The position numbers were made by a program, and so were the translations under genes. From the NCBI GenBank assembly GCA_019635435.1, contig JAHBZM010000001.1, positions 4,216,001 through 4,280,000 on the forward strand: 64,000 bases of DNA. The letters are read 5' to 3'. Origin of the DNA: Ramlibacter sp. GTDB taxonomy: Bacteria > Pseudomonadota > Gammaproteobacteria > Burkholderiales > Burkholderiaceae_C. A model generated the notes under the pieces. That model saw only the letters and a program-made list of their open reading frames with translations, did not search any database and was not told the origin of the DNA. This document shows, piece after piece, positions 1-7,038 of the stretch (its first letter is position 1; every line of letters starts with the position of its first letter).

Positions 1-1447
1 CCTCGGCATAGGGCCGCGCGCGGGCTTTCTTGGCCTGCTCCGCTGCCGCCAGCGTCGTCACGTTGTGCGCTGCCTTCGCCAGCTCGTTGCGGGCGTCGTC
101 GGCCACCGTGTTGGGCATGGCGTGGTAGGCCTCGCCGATCACTGGTGCCGCCAAGGTGAAGTTGGCGGCGTCCTTCGCCACCGGCTCGATGCACAGCCAT
201 GTCAACTCGCCCGTCGCTTTGTCGGTGAGCTGCACATCGATGGCAGGCGCGCGGTACGGATTCACGCACACTGTCAGCGTCTGCCCCGGCATCACGCCAG
301 GCACATAGCGCACGTCGTAGTCCTGCTGGCCGTAGCCCTTCACGGTGTAGCTCACCGTCATGGTGTTGCTCACGCGGCGCGTCTGCTCAACCGTGGTTAC
401 CAGCTCGCGCAGCAACTCCATCGCGGGGGCGATCCGCAGCTGTTCAGCCGTGATCCGCATCCACATCGAGTAGCGCGCCTGGCCGTGCCTGCTGTGGCGC
501 CGCGTGCTGTTGTAAGCGGCTTGCCAGCGCATGCAGTAGGCGTTCAGTGCGTCGAGGTCCAAGCCCGGCATGAACGCCAGGCGGCCCTCGAAGTGCCGCT
601 CGATGATGTTGTGCGAGTTCTCGACCTGGCCTTTGGCGCGTGCATTGCCCGGCTTGTTGATGTTCAGGCGCACCTGCAGCCGGTCGCACAGTTGCTTGAA
701 CATGTGGCTCTTGTTGGCCGCGCCCGGGTCCAGCATCACCAGGAAGGGCACGCCGTGCGCCGGGCACCCATCGCGCTGGCTGATGCACCAGAAGAAGAAC
801 TCGATCAGGTTCTCTGTCGTCTCGCCGCCGGTGTAGTAGCGCGCCCAGATCGTTCCGCTGTAGTGGTCCGTGCAACTCATGCGGATGCACAGGTCGTTGA
901 CCACCTTCACCAGGTTGTGCGGCTTGTTCTTGTAGAACTCATCGCGCGGCATGCTCTGCAGGTGCGAACCCTTGATGTAGTACAGCACGCACACGCTGGC
1001 GTCGATCTGCCAGCAGTGGTTAGGGTGCAGGCTGCGCAGGGCAACAGCGGGCGCCTGGTGGCTCAGCTGGTCCGGGTGCAGCGTGTTGTCCCGCAGCAGC
1101 TGGCTCACGCGCCCGGCGCTCATGCGCTCGGGCAGCTTGCCGCCGGCGTGCAGGATCTCGACCACATCTTCAACCGTCAGCAGCCGCTTCTCGTTCTGCC
1201 GCGTGCTCTCGATCAGCATGCCGCTGATCAGCATCAGGTGTTCGCGTGTATACATGGCTTGCCCCTTGTCGGCGCGCTGCTTGCGCCCGGTGTCCAGACC
1301 GGCCTCTTTCAGCTTGCGGTACACGGTCTGCTCGTCACACTGCAGCCGGGCACAGGCCCGCGCGATCACTTCGCCTTTGGCGCCGTGCCGGGCCGCAATG
1401 AGCTGGTCTCGCGTTTGGATCAAAACTTCCCACTCCAGTTGATTCAT
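1..1447 (-). CDS. Mu-type DDE transposase, C-terminus cut by window edge
   Basis: This is the transposase that integrates and replicates the phage by transposition. The frame is open from the ATG at 1447 to the left edge (482 codons visible). An N-terminal helix-turn-helix-like segment (about residues 20-60) precedes an RNase-H-fold integrase core. The acidic catalytic residues appear to be D149 (context QIDAS), D240 (MLDPGAAN) and E276 (KGQVENSHN), a D-35-E spacing. A beta-barrel-like region follows (about 345-420), as in MuA and IS21/IS481 relatives. The protein is the furthest downstream member of the leftward early operon that is visible. The missing C-terminus and a MuB-like ATPase would be to the left. 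Family assignment is secure; closeness to MuA or BcepMu TnpA was not measured. Confidence 0.9.
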   Translation of the reverse strand, partial: MNQLEWEVLIQTRDQLIAARHGAKGEVIARACARLQCDEQTVYRKLKEAGLDTGRKQRADKGQAMYTREHLMLISGMLIESTRQNEKRLLTVEDVVEILHAGGKLPERMSAGRVSQLLRDNTLHPDQLSHQAPAVALRSLHPNHCWQIDASVCVLYYIKGSHLQSMPRDEFYKNKPHNLVKVVNDLCIRMSCTDHYSGTIWARYYTGGETTENLIEFFFWCISQRDGCPAHGVPFLVMLDPGAANKSHMFKQLCDRLQVRLNINKPGNARAKGQVENSHNIIERHFEGRLAFMPGLDLDALNAYCMRWQAAYNSTRRHSRHGQARYSMWMRITAEQLRIAPAMELLRELVTTVEQTRRVSNTMTVSYTVKGYGQQDYDVRYVPGVMPGQTLTVCVNPYRAPAIDVQLTDKATGELTWLCIEPVAKDAANFTLAAPVIGEAYHAMPNTVADDARNELAKAAHNVTTLAAAEQAKKARARPYAE

Positions 1448-1503
1448 TTGCGCCGTCGCCTTGTTGATTGGTACGAGGTCTTGTGCGTGGTGGCGGGTGG
1501 GGA

Positions 1504-2418
1504 TCAGCTGCGCTTGCCGCGCGCCTTTGACTGCGTCGCCGCGTCGTCCGGCGCCTGCAGCCAAGCCGGGGTGACAAGCTCTTCGAGGTCAATGGCCAGG
1601 CCGTTGTCATTGACGATGTCCACAAGCCGCTGGCAGGCATGGCGGATCGCGTTGTCTGCGGCCATCTCCATTGCCTCGCTCACGCTCGGCGCCGCCTTGA
1701 TATCGCGCACCACCACCGTCAGCCGCGCCAGCACGGCCAGCGCCTCGGTGTGGGCCTCTTGCAGGGCCAGGTACTGCGCCTGCTCGGTCTCTGTCTCGGC
1801 CACGCTGCCCGGCTCGGGCACAAACTTGCGCTCGAGCTGCGTATGCAGCTTGTCGATCTCTTTGCCGCGCTTCTCGATCAGCCGGTCCTTGGCCTCGGCA
1901 TCTGCGCGGGCTTCGCGCAGATGCTTGCGCAGCTCGGTGGTGCTCATGCCGGCCACGTCGTCCAGATCCAGCTCGAGCACGTCGCCGCCGCCCGACAGCA
2001 CATCAAGCTCTTCGTCATCCAGCGTCAGCAGCTCGATCAGCTTGCCCTTGCCCAGGCCCAGCAGCTTGTCCCGCGGCTTGCTCGGGTCGGCAAACTTAAG
2101 GGTGGCCTGCATCACGCGCTGCGCGGCGCGCGGGGCCATGTTCAGGCGCTCCAGGCGCTTGATCCAGTCGCCGTGCTCTACCACCGTGCGCATCACCAGA
2201 AGGCGCGCGCCTATGGCAAACATCGCCTCCACGGCCGTCGTCTGATAGCCGCGAATCTCGGCCTCCAGCGCGTCCGGGTTCGCGTGCGTCACGTTGTAGG
2301 CGCTCATCAGCCTTGTGGCCTGCTGGCCCTGCAGCGTGAGCGCCGCGTTCGCGGCGTTCACCGCGTCGGTGTCAAGGGCCAGCACTTCGGTCGGCTGTAC
2401 GGGGGTCTTGCGTGCCAT
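1504..2418 (-). CDS. DUF3102-like early phage protein
   Basis: A 304-residue, largely helical protein in the leftward early operon, between the transposase and a small winged-helix protein. I chose the ATG at 2418 because a CGGAG ribosome site sits nine bases upstream; a longer frame runs to 2613 but its extra residues look like out-of-frame sequence. Residues about 40-110 (AVEAMFAIGARLLVMRTVV and the following HGDWIKRLERLNMAPRAAQ) match the helical pattern I associate with DUF3102 proteins of transposable phages. A coiled-coil-like charged segment follows (about 165-215). Function is unknown; a DNA-binding or replication-accessory role is only inferred from context. Confidence 0.8.
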   Translation of the reverse strand: MARKTPVQPTEVLALDTDAVNAANAALTLQGQQATRLMSAYNVTHANPDALEAEIRGYQTTAVEAMFAIGARLLVMRTVVEHGDWIKRLERLNMAPRAAQRVMQATLKFADPSKPRDKLLGLGKGKLIELLTLDDEELDVLSGGGDVLELDLDDVAGMSTTELRKHLREARADAEAKDRLIEKRGKEIDKLHTQLERKFVPEPGSVAETETEQAQYLALQEAHTEALAVLARLTVVVRDIKAAPSVSEAMEMAADNAIRHACQRLVDIVNDNGLAIDLEELVTPAWLQAPDDAATQSKARGKRS

Positions 2419-2423
2419 CTTCT

Positions 2424-2729
2424 TCAACTCCGGGAAAATCGTTGGGTTACTTCGGCCAGCCGCGCCTCGGCGCGTTGCAGCGCTGTGGCGTGGCGGATTG
2501 AGATCTGCACCACCTGGGGCGCGAGGCGCCAGCAGTTGGACTCGGGCACCTGTTCGGCGAAGCCAGCCATCTGCAGGTTTGCAAGGTCGCGCGTCACCAG
2601 GCTTGCGCTGCACGACTGCTGCTGGGCGATCTGGCTGGGCGCAAGGCCCGTGACTTCGTGCCCGGCCAGCACGTTGATCAGGCGCAAGATGCGCTGCTGG
2701 CCGTCGTTGGTGTATTGCTCGGCGCTCAT
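2424..2729 (-). CDS. Small winged-helix (IclR/MarR-like HTH) phage regulator
   Basis: This 101-residue protein has the helical pattern of a winged helix-turn-helix: residues 14-55 include LAPSQIAQQQSCSASLVTRD, then a wing-like segment. It precedes the DUF3102-like gene by five bases in the same leftward operon, and a CAGGAG ribosome site lies upstream of the ATG at 2729. It probably binds DNA and may modulate early transcription or replication. The family is common in transposable phages of beta- and gammaproteobacteria. No ligand-binding domain is present. Precise target unknown. Confidence 0.75.
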   Translation of the reverse strand: MSAEQYTNDGQQRILRLINVLAGHEVTGLAPSQIAQQQSCSASLVTRDLANLQMAGFAEQVPESNCWRLAPQVVQISIRHATALQRAEARLAEVTQRFSRS

Positions 2730-2839
2730 CGGTTCAGAAACTCCTGTAGGGGGTGTGGTGGTGGGTGGGGAAAAGGCGCACCCCCCACGCGGCTAGACTG
2801 ATCGCTCTCACCTGATCAACCATCACCACGGGGGCGTGC

Positions 2840-3277
2840 ATGAAACCTGAAGAAGCAGCCGCGAGCATTGAATGGCTTGGGCTACAAGTTGCCGCGCAGG
2901 AGCGCATATCGATGGCAATTGCGCTGACGCTCAGCGCAACAAAGAGAGCTGAGCTTCTCGAAAACCTGACCGCGCTACAGATCAATGCAGCCGGGGTAGA
3001 CGGCAGGGACGCGGCCTTGGCGATGCAGCATTTCATAGATCGCTTCCTGACTCTGGCCGGTAAGAACCTTGGCGCGTCACAGAACGAAGCAAAGCTGAAT
3101 CTCGCGCTAGAAGCTGCTCTGCACGCGTCCGCACCAGCGGGTCTGAAAGAAGCGAAGAAAGCGTGGCTAGCAATCGCGTCTGATGAAGAGATTGCTGACG
3201 AGCTGCGCGAGATGCTCGAGCAGTTGCCGCCGCTGCCCGGCGCTTCAAAAAAGAGACGTAAGCGCGGGTCATCTTGA
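2840..3277 (+). CDS. Unknown helical phage protein on the opposite strand of the early region
   Basis: A 145-residue protein rich in Ala, Leu, Glu and Lys, predicted to be almost wholly helical and ending in a basic tail (KKRRKRGSS). I do not recognise a family. It is transcribed rightward while the genes on both sides run leftward, and its end (3277) nearly touches the end of the Ner-like gene (3281), so the two are convergent. The Shine-Dalgarno match before the ATG is poor (a G-run about eleven bases upstream). The minus-strand frame across the same DNA (2734-3036) has a Cys/Ser-rich composition typical of a shadow, so I prefer this strand. A late or superinfection function is possible but unsupported. 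Confidence 0.6.
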   Translation: MKPEEAAASIEWLGLQVAAQERISMAIALTLSATKRAELLENLTALQINAAGVDGRDAALAMQHFIDRFLTLAGKNLGASQNEAKLNLALEAALHASAPAGLKEAKKAWLAIASDEEIADELREMLEQLPPLPGASKKRRKRGSS

Positions 3278-3280
3278 CTG

Positions 3281-3553
3281 TCATGCCGCCACCGCTTTCT
3301 TCTTTGCTCCAGGGGCTACGGCTTTGGGCAGATCGGCCCGTTCCACGAACTCGTGAGCGGGGTATTTGCCGGGCCAAAGCTCGGAGAATCGCTTGCCCGT
3401 CACGGTGACGATATGCCGCGCGATGCGGGCAGAGATGGTCTTGCCCTGGATCACGTTCGACACGGTTGCCGAAGTGACCTTTAGGCTCCGTGCAATAGCG
3501 GCAGGGCTGGTGCCGGACTTGCGGATCGATGCCTTGATGTCTTCGTGATGCAT
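3281..3553 (-). CDS. Ner/Nlp-like DNA-binding regulator
   Basis: This 90-residue protein has a Cro/CI-type helix-turn-helix over residues 5-50 (SPAAIARSLKVTSATVSNVI), followed by TVTGKRFSELWPGKYP. The ending of that segment is typical of the Ner/Nlp family: Ner in Mu turns down early and repressor transcription after induction. It is the first gene of the leftward early transcript and diverges from the CI-type repressor at 3646, exactly where Ner sits in Mu-like phages. The C-terminal Ala/Lys tail is probably disordered. Confidence 0.85.
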   Translation of the reverse strand: MHHEDIKASIRKSGTSPAAIARSLKVTSATVSNVIQGKTISARIARHIVTVTGKRFSELWPGKYPAHEFVERADLPKAVAPGAKKKAVAA

Positions 3554-3645
3554 GGCTAAGATGAACTGAATATTTAGGCTAATGGTTCACGCTGAAAAGT
3601 ATTCTAGCCAAACAATGAACCAAATGACAAGCGATATCTTTCAAA
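3554..3645. promoter_or_regulatory. Divergent early/repressor switch with repeated operator half-sites
   Basis: This 92-bp, AT-rich gap separates the leftward Ner-like gene from the rightward repressor. It holds an inverted pair TGGTTCA (3583-3589) and TGAACCA (3616-3622), 33 bp centre to centre (about three helical turns), plus a TGAAC at 3563. GGCTAA motifs lie beside them at about 3553 and 3577, with their complement near 3605. A TATTCT hexamer at 3600 could be a -10 element. The arrangement suits cooperative binding of the repressor or the Ner-like protein. Which protein uses which site is inference. Confidence 0.65.
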
Positions 3646-4275
3646 ATGCCCAGAAACCTAGAAAAACCCTTTGCCCCTGTGCTTCGGCGCGTAATGGACG
3701 CCTATGGCACGCGGACGCTGAAAGAACTCGCGGATAAAGTCGAGGCGCCAGAGAACACGGTGCGCAATTGGCACAAAAGGGACAGCGTTCCGCTTGAGCG
3801 GCTACGTGCCGCTTCGGCGGCTACGGGGTTACCGTTTGAATGGCTCGCGGAGGGCAAGAAGAGCCATATTTTTTTGAACCAAATGGCTAAAGAGTTAGCT
3901 AAAAGCGCGGCTGGCGACGCATCAGGTCAAGCGCAAAAAGTCACAGGAAAAGGGGGCGATATGCACTCAAGCCCAACGGCGGAGCACAGCTATAAGCGTG
4001 CGGGTGGCGCGACATTGCAACAGAATGTTGCTAGGGACGAAGGCCCTGATCTTTACGCTGGTGTCAATCGGCCGTCAGGCGTAGACGCGAATTTGCTGGC
4101 CGGCGTCTTGGGCGCGGTGTTAGCGGAGTTGGGCGCCCGCGGGCTGCAGCTAAAGGCGCCCAAGCTTGCCGAGCTTGTTGCTCTGATCTATGAAGACACC
4201 GTCGGCGTGAATGATCGTGACAGGGCTGAACAGGTGCGGCGTATTTCGCATCGGTACCTTCGCCTCGTAGCTTGA
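3646..4275 (+). CDS. CI-type phage repressor
   Basis: A 209-residue protein with an N-terminal phage CI-type helix-turn-helix (residues about 8-65: VLRRVMDAYGTRTLKELADK, then NTVRNWHKRDSVPLERL) and a separate C-terminal helical part from about residue 140. This is the expected lysogeny repressor of the prophage. No LexA/S24 peptidase Ser-Lys dyad is evident, so RecA-driven self-cleavage is not predicted. The coding sequence is visibly more AT-rich around 3840-3960 than its neighbours. It contains a second copy of the operator motif (3875-3890). The start at 3646 has no strong ribosome site, consistent with low expression. Confidence 0.85.
   Translation: MPRNLEKPFAPVLRRVMDAYGTRTLKELADKVEAPENTVRNWHKRDSVPLERLRAASAATGLPFEWLAEGKKSHIFLNQMAKELAKSAAGDASGQAQKVTGKGGDMHSSPTAEHSYKRAGGATLQQNVARDEGPDLYAGVNRPSGVDANLLAGVLGAVLAELGARGLQLKAPKLAELVALIYEDTVGVNDRDRAEQVRRISHRYLRLVA
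3875..3890. promoter_or_regulatory. Second operator-like motif inside the repressor gene
   Basis: TGAACCAAATGGCTAA at this position repeats exactly the 11 bp TGAACCAAATG found in the intergenic switch (3616-3626), joined to the ATGGCTAA motif also present at 3551. A further GTTAGCTAAAAG follows. Repeated operator words inside the repressor gene suggest a secondary binding site for looping or autoregulation. This is inferred from repetition only. Confidence 0.45.
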
Positions 4276-4296
4276 TCAACAACGGAGTCCGATGCA

Positions 4297-4551
4297 GTGA
4301 AGAACGAAGATATCAGTCGTAGGGTGGCCGGAATTCTTGGGGCCGCTGAGCCGGCGCCGAGCGCGAGAGTTCTTGTGCGGGGAACGGGAAATTTAGTTGT
4401 GGGCGGTGACGTTCACATCTACCATTCACGCCCGATTGACCAGTCAGGACAGCCGGGCGTGACGGAACTGATGGCGGCCTTGGGCGTGCTCAACGGCGAG
4501 CAGTTGAACCGGGTCAGTAAATTTGTAGCCGCAATTCACGGCGGGGCCTGA
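4297..4551 (+). CDS. Small unknown protein downstream of repressor
   Basis: An 84-residue protein starting at a GTG (4297) with GGAG nine bases upstream; the ATG five bases earlier leads straight to a stop. Residues 26-44 (VRGTGNLVVGGDVHIYHSRP) are beta-like and Gly-rich; the remainder looks helical. It follows the repressor by 21 bases on the same strand and so is probably co-transcribed in the lysogen. It could be a lysogenic-conversion or immunity accessory gene. Family not recognised. Confidence 0.6.
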   Translation: MKNEDISRRVAGILGAAEPAPSARVLVRGTGNLVVGGDVHIYHSRPIDQSGQPGVTELMAALGVLNGEQLNRVSKFVAAIHGGA

Positions 4552-4562
4552 AAGGAGTTCGT

Positions 4563-4955
4563 ATGGCAAAGTTGACGGTCCACGCAGGGGATTTCGGTAA
4601 GGGTGAAGGCTCCGTCGGGTTCGGCGTGATGCTGATGCCGCCGACCAAATGGTGGCACCAGTGGGGCGACAAAATTGCGCTGTCGTCTGTTGCCGAAGTT
4701 GAGCTAGCGTCTGAAGATTCAGTCAAGCGTTTGGGCGGTTCTGTTGGTTGGGGCGCTGCTGGTGCCCTGGCGCTTGGTCCGGTCGGTCTGTTGGCCGGGC
4801 TGCTGTTAGGGGGCAATGGCAAGGAATGCACTTTCGTCTGCCGCTTGCATGACGGCCGAGGGTTTCTGGCCACCGTTGACTCAAAGTCCTACACACAGAT
4901 TCAAGCCGCCACGTGGCACAGCGGTAGCCCTAGGCCTGAATCTGGTGAGAGCTGA
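4563..4955 (+). CDS. Unknown protein with Gly/Ala-rich hydrophobic segment
   Basis: A 130-residue protein with a good ribosome site (AAGGAG before the ATG at 4563). Residues about 60-83 (VGWGAAGALALGPVGLLAGL) form a Gly/Ala/Leu-rich hydrophobic stretch that could be a membrane helix or glycine-zipper. The flanking parts are soluble in character. It is the last gene before the first late-promoter palindrome at 4966, so it belongs to the repressor-side transcript. A superinfection-exclusion role is conceivable for a membrane protein here, but nothing proves it. Confidence 0.6.
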   Translation: MAKLTVHAGDFGKGEGSVGFGVMLMPPTKWWHQWGDKIALSSVAEVELASEDSVKRLGGSVGWGAAGALALGPVGLLAGLLLGGNGKECTFVCRLHDGRGFLATVDSKSYTQIQAATWHSGSPRPESGES

Positions 4956-4965
4956 AGCACTTCAT

Positions 4966-4977
4966 TAAAGCGCTTTA
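4966..4977. promoter_or_regulatory. Late-operon palindrome, copy A (TAAAGCGCTTTA)
   Basis: A perfect 12-bp palindrome just upstream of the lysis/head block, identical to copies at 15533-15544 and 30356-30367. Two bases after it comes TGTAGT, a -10-like hexamer; the other copies have TGTATT and TTGATG at the same spacing. It is probably the binding site of a phage late activator, by analogy with the Mu C protein and late promoters. The palindrome itself is direct observation; the activator is inference. Confidence 0.7.
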
Positions 4978-4996
4978 CCTGTAGTTTCGCGCGCGC

Positions 4997-5014
4997 GCGG
5001 GCAACACTGCCCGC
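4997..5014 (+). other. GC-rich hairpin abutting the endolysin start codon
   Basis: GCGGGCA (4997-5003), loop ACAC, TGCCCGC (5008-5014), with the ATG at 5015 immediately following and no Shine-Dalgarno sequence. Its right arm ends 37 bp after palindrome A. The dyads after palindromes B and C end at 42 and 38 bp although their sequences differ. It may be an mRNA 5' hairpin, a translational block or a second DNA dyad. Confidence 0.55.
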
Positions 5015-5581
5015 ATGTCACTTCGCCTGCATTTTTCGCTGCGCCGCATCTTCGGCAAAGCGCAGCCGCGCGCGGTTGTCGCGGGCCTGGTGCTGTCGGG
5101 CGCCGCGCTCGTCGGCATCGCCGTCAAGGAAGACTACCGCGGCGTCGCCTACCAGGACTCGGTGGGCGTCTGGACCAACGGGTACGGCGAGACCAAGGGC
5201 GTCAAGCCCGGCGACACCACCACGCCCGCGCGCGCCCTGGTGCAGCTGCTCAGCAGCGCCGAGGCGCACGCCGCCGGCATTCGCGCATGCTTCGCCGGCG
5301 CGTCGTTGTACCAGCACGAGTTTGACGCCTACGCCTCCCTTGCCTACAACGTCGGCGTCGGCGCCGTCTGCGGCTCGTCCATCCCGGGCAAGGTCAAGGC
5401 CGGGCAATACGACGCGGCGTGCCGCACCATCCTCGATTTCGACAACGTCAGGGACTGCAGCAAGCCCAAGGTGCTCAACCCCAAGACCGGCCGCATGGAA
5501 TGCCCGCTGGTCAAACTGCGCGGCCTCACGAACCGCCGCCAGGCCGAGTTCCGGCAATGCACCGGCGAGGCCACCGCATGA
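5015..5581 (+). CDS. Phage lysozyme (GH24), probable SAR endolysin
   Basis: This enzyme cleaves peptidoglycan glycan strands for host lysis. The 188 residues include the T4-lysozyme-type catalytic triad E39, D48 and T54 with the canonical E-8-D-5-T spacing (EDYRGVAYQDSVGVWTNGYG). A basic N-terminus and a weakly hydrophobic Ala/Gly-rich segment (about residues 19-37) resemble a signal-arrest-release anchor, which would allow holin-independent export by Sec. It is the first gene of late block one, with its ATG directly after a hairpin and without a Shine-Dalgarno sequence. It overlaps the spanin gene by four bases (ATGA). Confidence 0.92.
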   Translation: MSLRLHFSLRRIFGKAQPRAVVAGLVLSGAALVGIAVKEDYRGVAYQDSVGVWTNGYGETKGVKPGDTTTPARALVQLLSSAEAHAAGIRACFAGASLYQHEFDAYASLAYNVGVGAVCGSSIPGKVKAGQYDAACRTILDFDNVRDCSKPKVLNPKTGRMECPLVKLRGLTNRRQAEFRQCTGEATA

Positions 5582-6255
5582 GCCTGATCGAGCGCGCCCT
5601 GGTCACCCTGGTCCTCGCCGCCTTGCACATTGCGGCGGGCTATTGGTGGGGCTCGTCCAACGCGGCCAGCCGATACGAGGCGGCTCAAGGCAAGGCCAAC
5701 GCCGCCACCGCGGCCAGGGTGCGCGCCGCCGAGGCCAAGGGCGACAGCGCCGTTGCCTCCTACATCACAGACCACTTCGAACAGGAGGAGCGCTATGCCC
5801 AAATCGCTGCACGCAACACTGATCTGGCTCGCGCAGCTGGGCTCCTGTCTCGTGGCCATGACGGGGCTGATTGCCGCGGCGCTGGCGATGGCGGGCCTGC
5901 TGATCCTGCTGCTGCTGGCCCCGCTGTGGAACTTGCTGCGCGCCCTGTGGGGGGCGCGGCGCCGGGCAGCCAGCCGGCTGCGCAAGGCCCTGGCGCTGAG
6001 CTGTCTTTGCGCGCTGTCTGGCTGTGGAACTCTGGTCTCGCAGGTCGAGACGTGCCCGCGGGTGCCTGCGGCCTTGCTACTCCCGCCGGCCAAGCCCGTG
6101 CTGCTTGCGCCGCCGGGTCAGGCATTGGGCTTGAAGATGCCTGGTCAAACCACACCCTCAACGCCGCCTCCTGCGCCGCTGACCGCGCCCGCTACGCAGC
6201 GCTGAGCCAGCTGCTGCGCGAGCGGGGGCTCGTGGCCGAAGGAGGCACGCCATGA
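5578..6255 (+). CDS. Rz-like inner-membrane spanin
   Basis: A 225-residue protein starting in an ATGA overlap with the endolysin stop. Residues 6-22 form one membrane helix, followed by an Ala/Arg/Glu-rich helical region (about 27-85), as expected for an i-spanin that spans the periplasm and fuses the membranes during lysis. The middle (about 90-160) is unusually Gly/Ala/Pro-rich and coincides with the region where a second frame codes for a hydrophobic protein. The C-terminal part has VWLWNSGLAGRDVPAGACG and a paired-Cys pattern that I associate with beta-proteobacterial phage lysis proteins. The next gene again starts in an ATGA overlap. Confidence 0.7.
   Translation: MSLIERALVTLVLAALHIAAGYWWGSSNAASRYEAAQGKANAATAARVRAAEAKGDSAVASYITDHFEQEERYAQIAARNTDLARAAGLLSRGHDGADCRGAGDGGPADPAAAGPAVELAARPVGGAAPGSQPAAQGPGAELSLRAVWLWNSGLAGRDVPAGACGLATPAGQARAACAAGSGIGLEDAWSNHTLNAASCAADRARYAALSQLLRERGLVAEGGTP
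5795..6205 (+). CDS. Nested membrane/lipobox protein (Rz1-like, possibly fused to a holin-like part)
   Basis: This 136-residue frame lies wholly inside the Rz-like gene in another frame. Its ATG at 5795 has a very good AGGAGG ribosome site (5783-5788). Residues 8-50 hold one or two membrane helices and are followed by a basic stretch (GARRRAASRLRK). A lipobox-like LSGC at 74-77 and a Pro-rich C-terminus follow, both hallmarks of Rz1 outer-membrane spanins. Rz1 proteins usually begin at the lipoprotein signal, so the extra hydrophobic N-terminal part is odd; it could be a holin-like fusion, with Rz1 made from an internal non-ATG start. Confidence 0.6.
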   Translation: MPKSLHATLIWLAQLGSCLVAMTGLIAAALAMAGLLILLLLAPLWNLLRALWGARRRAASRLRKALALSCLCALSGCGTLVSQVETCPRVPAALLLPPAKPVLLAPPGQALGLKMPGQTTPSTPPPAPLTAPATQR

Positions 6256-7013
6256 CGTTGCAAACCGTCAACGTGCTCTTTGACGCCACCGCGCCCAGCG
6301 GCGCCTTGATCGCCGGGGCCCGCGTGCGGGCCCGGCTGACCGGCTACGAGGCCGACGGCACCCTGATCGTGCCCGCCATTGTCGAGGGCATCACCGGCCT
6401 GGACGGCACCGTGGTGCTCCCTCTGTGGGCCAACACCCGCGGCGCCCGTGGCACCCAGTACGAGGTCAGCATCAACTCGGAAGGCCGGTCACTGTTCGCC
6501 GGCCTCATCGTCGTCTCAGAAGCTGCGCCCGAGGATCAGCCCGTGCCCATGCGCCTGCTCCTGCAGGCCAGCCCGCCGCCGACCGTCGACGCCGCGCAGC
6601 AGGCGCTGCAGCAGCTGCAGGCCGCGCAGGTCGAGATCGCCTCGGCCGTCGCCAGCCTGAGCCGCTTCACCCGGCTTGCCGCCGGGCCCGTGGGCGGCAG
6701 CAAGGTGCTGCGCTATGCGGCAGACGGCGCCGTAGACGTTGCCAGCGCGGATACCCCCGCGCACCGCTCCGTACTCGCCGGCGTCAGCCTCACGGCGGCC
6801 AGCGCCGCCGCGCAGCCTGTCACTTACCAGCGCGCGGGCCTCATCAGCGACAGCGGCTGGGCCTGGGTAGAGCAGCAGCCGGTATTTGCCGGCCTCAACG
6901 GCCAGCTCACCCAGGCCTACAACCCGGCTTGGTCTTGGGTCTGCATCGTCGGCGTTGCGGTCAACGCCACCACCGTCCATCTCACTTTTGACCCGCCCAT
7001 CCTGCAGGTCTGA
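6252..7013 (+). CDS. Fibre/baseplate-like structural protein
   Basis: A 253-residue protein starting in an ATGA overlap with the spanin gene. The N-terminal 105 residues look like a beta-sandwich of the Ig/transthyretin type (ATAPSGALIAGARVRARLTG). A helical linker (about 110-155) follows, then a C-terminal beta part. Its ending (WSWVCIVGVAVNATTVHLTF and DPPILQV) closely resembles the end of the next gene product (IVQRIGLAHAATAVNFAYNP), which indicates a shared C-terminal module. It is probably a virion appendage protein. The location between lysis and terminase genes is unusual for fibres. Confidence 0.65.
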   Translation: MTLQTVNVLFDATAPSGALIAGARVRARLTGYEADGTLIVPAIVEGITGLDGTVVLPLWANTRGARGTQYEVSINSEGRSLFAGLIVVSEAAPEDQPVPMRLLLQASPPPTVDAAQQALQQLQAAQVEIASAVASLSRFTRLAAGPVGGSKVLRYAADGAVDVASADTPAHRSVLAGVSLTAASAAAQPVTYQRAGLISDSGWAWVEQQPVFAGLNGQLTQAYNPAWSWVCIVGVAVNATTVHLTFDPPILQV

Positions 7014-7038
7014 ACACAGCTTTTAAAGGAGCACGCTC

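Noticed and set aside
65..2245. 726-residue rightward frame across the early region
   Set aside because: It is His/Arg/Val-rich shadow sequence antisense to the transposase and DUF3102-like genes, which have recognisable motifs on the other strand.
2734..3036. 100-residue leftward frame opposite the gene at 2840
   Set aside because: Ser/Ala/Cys-rich composition without a ribosome site; the rightward frame is longer and more protein-like.
4966..4977. Late palindromes as simple terminators
   Set aside because: The arms are short, no U-tract follows, and each copy is directly before rather than after a gene block; a binding site fits better.
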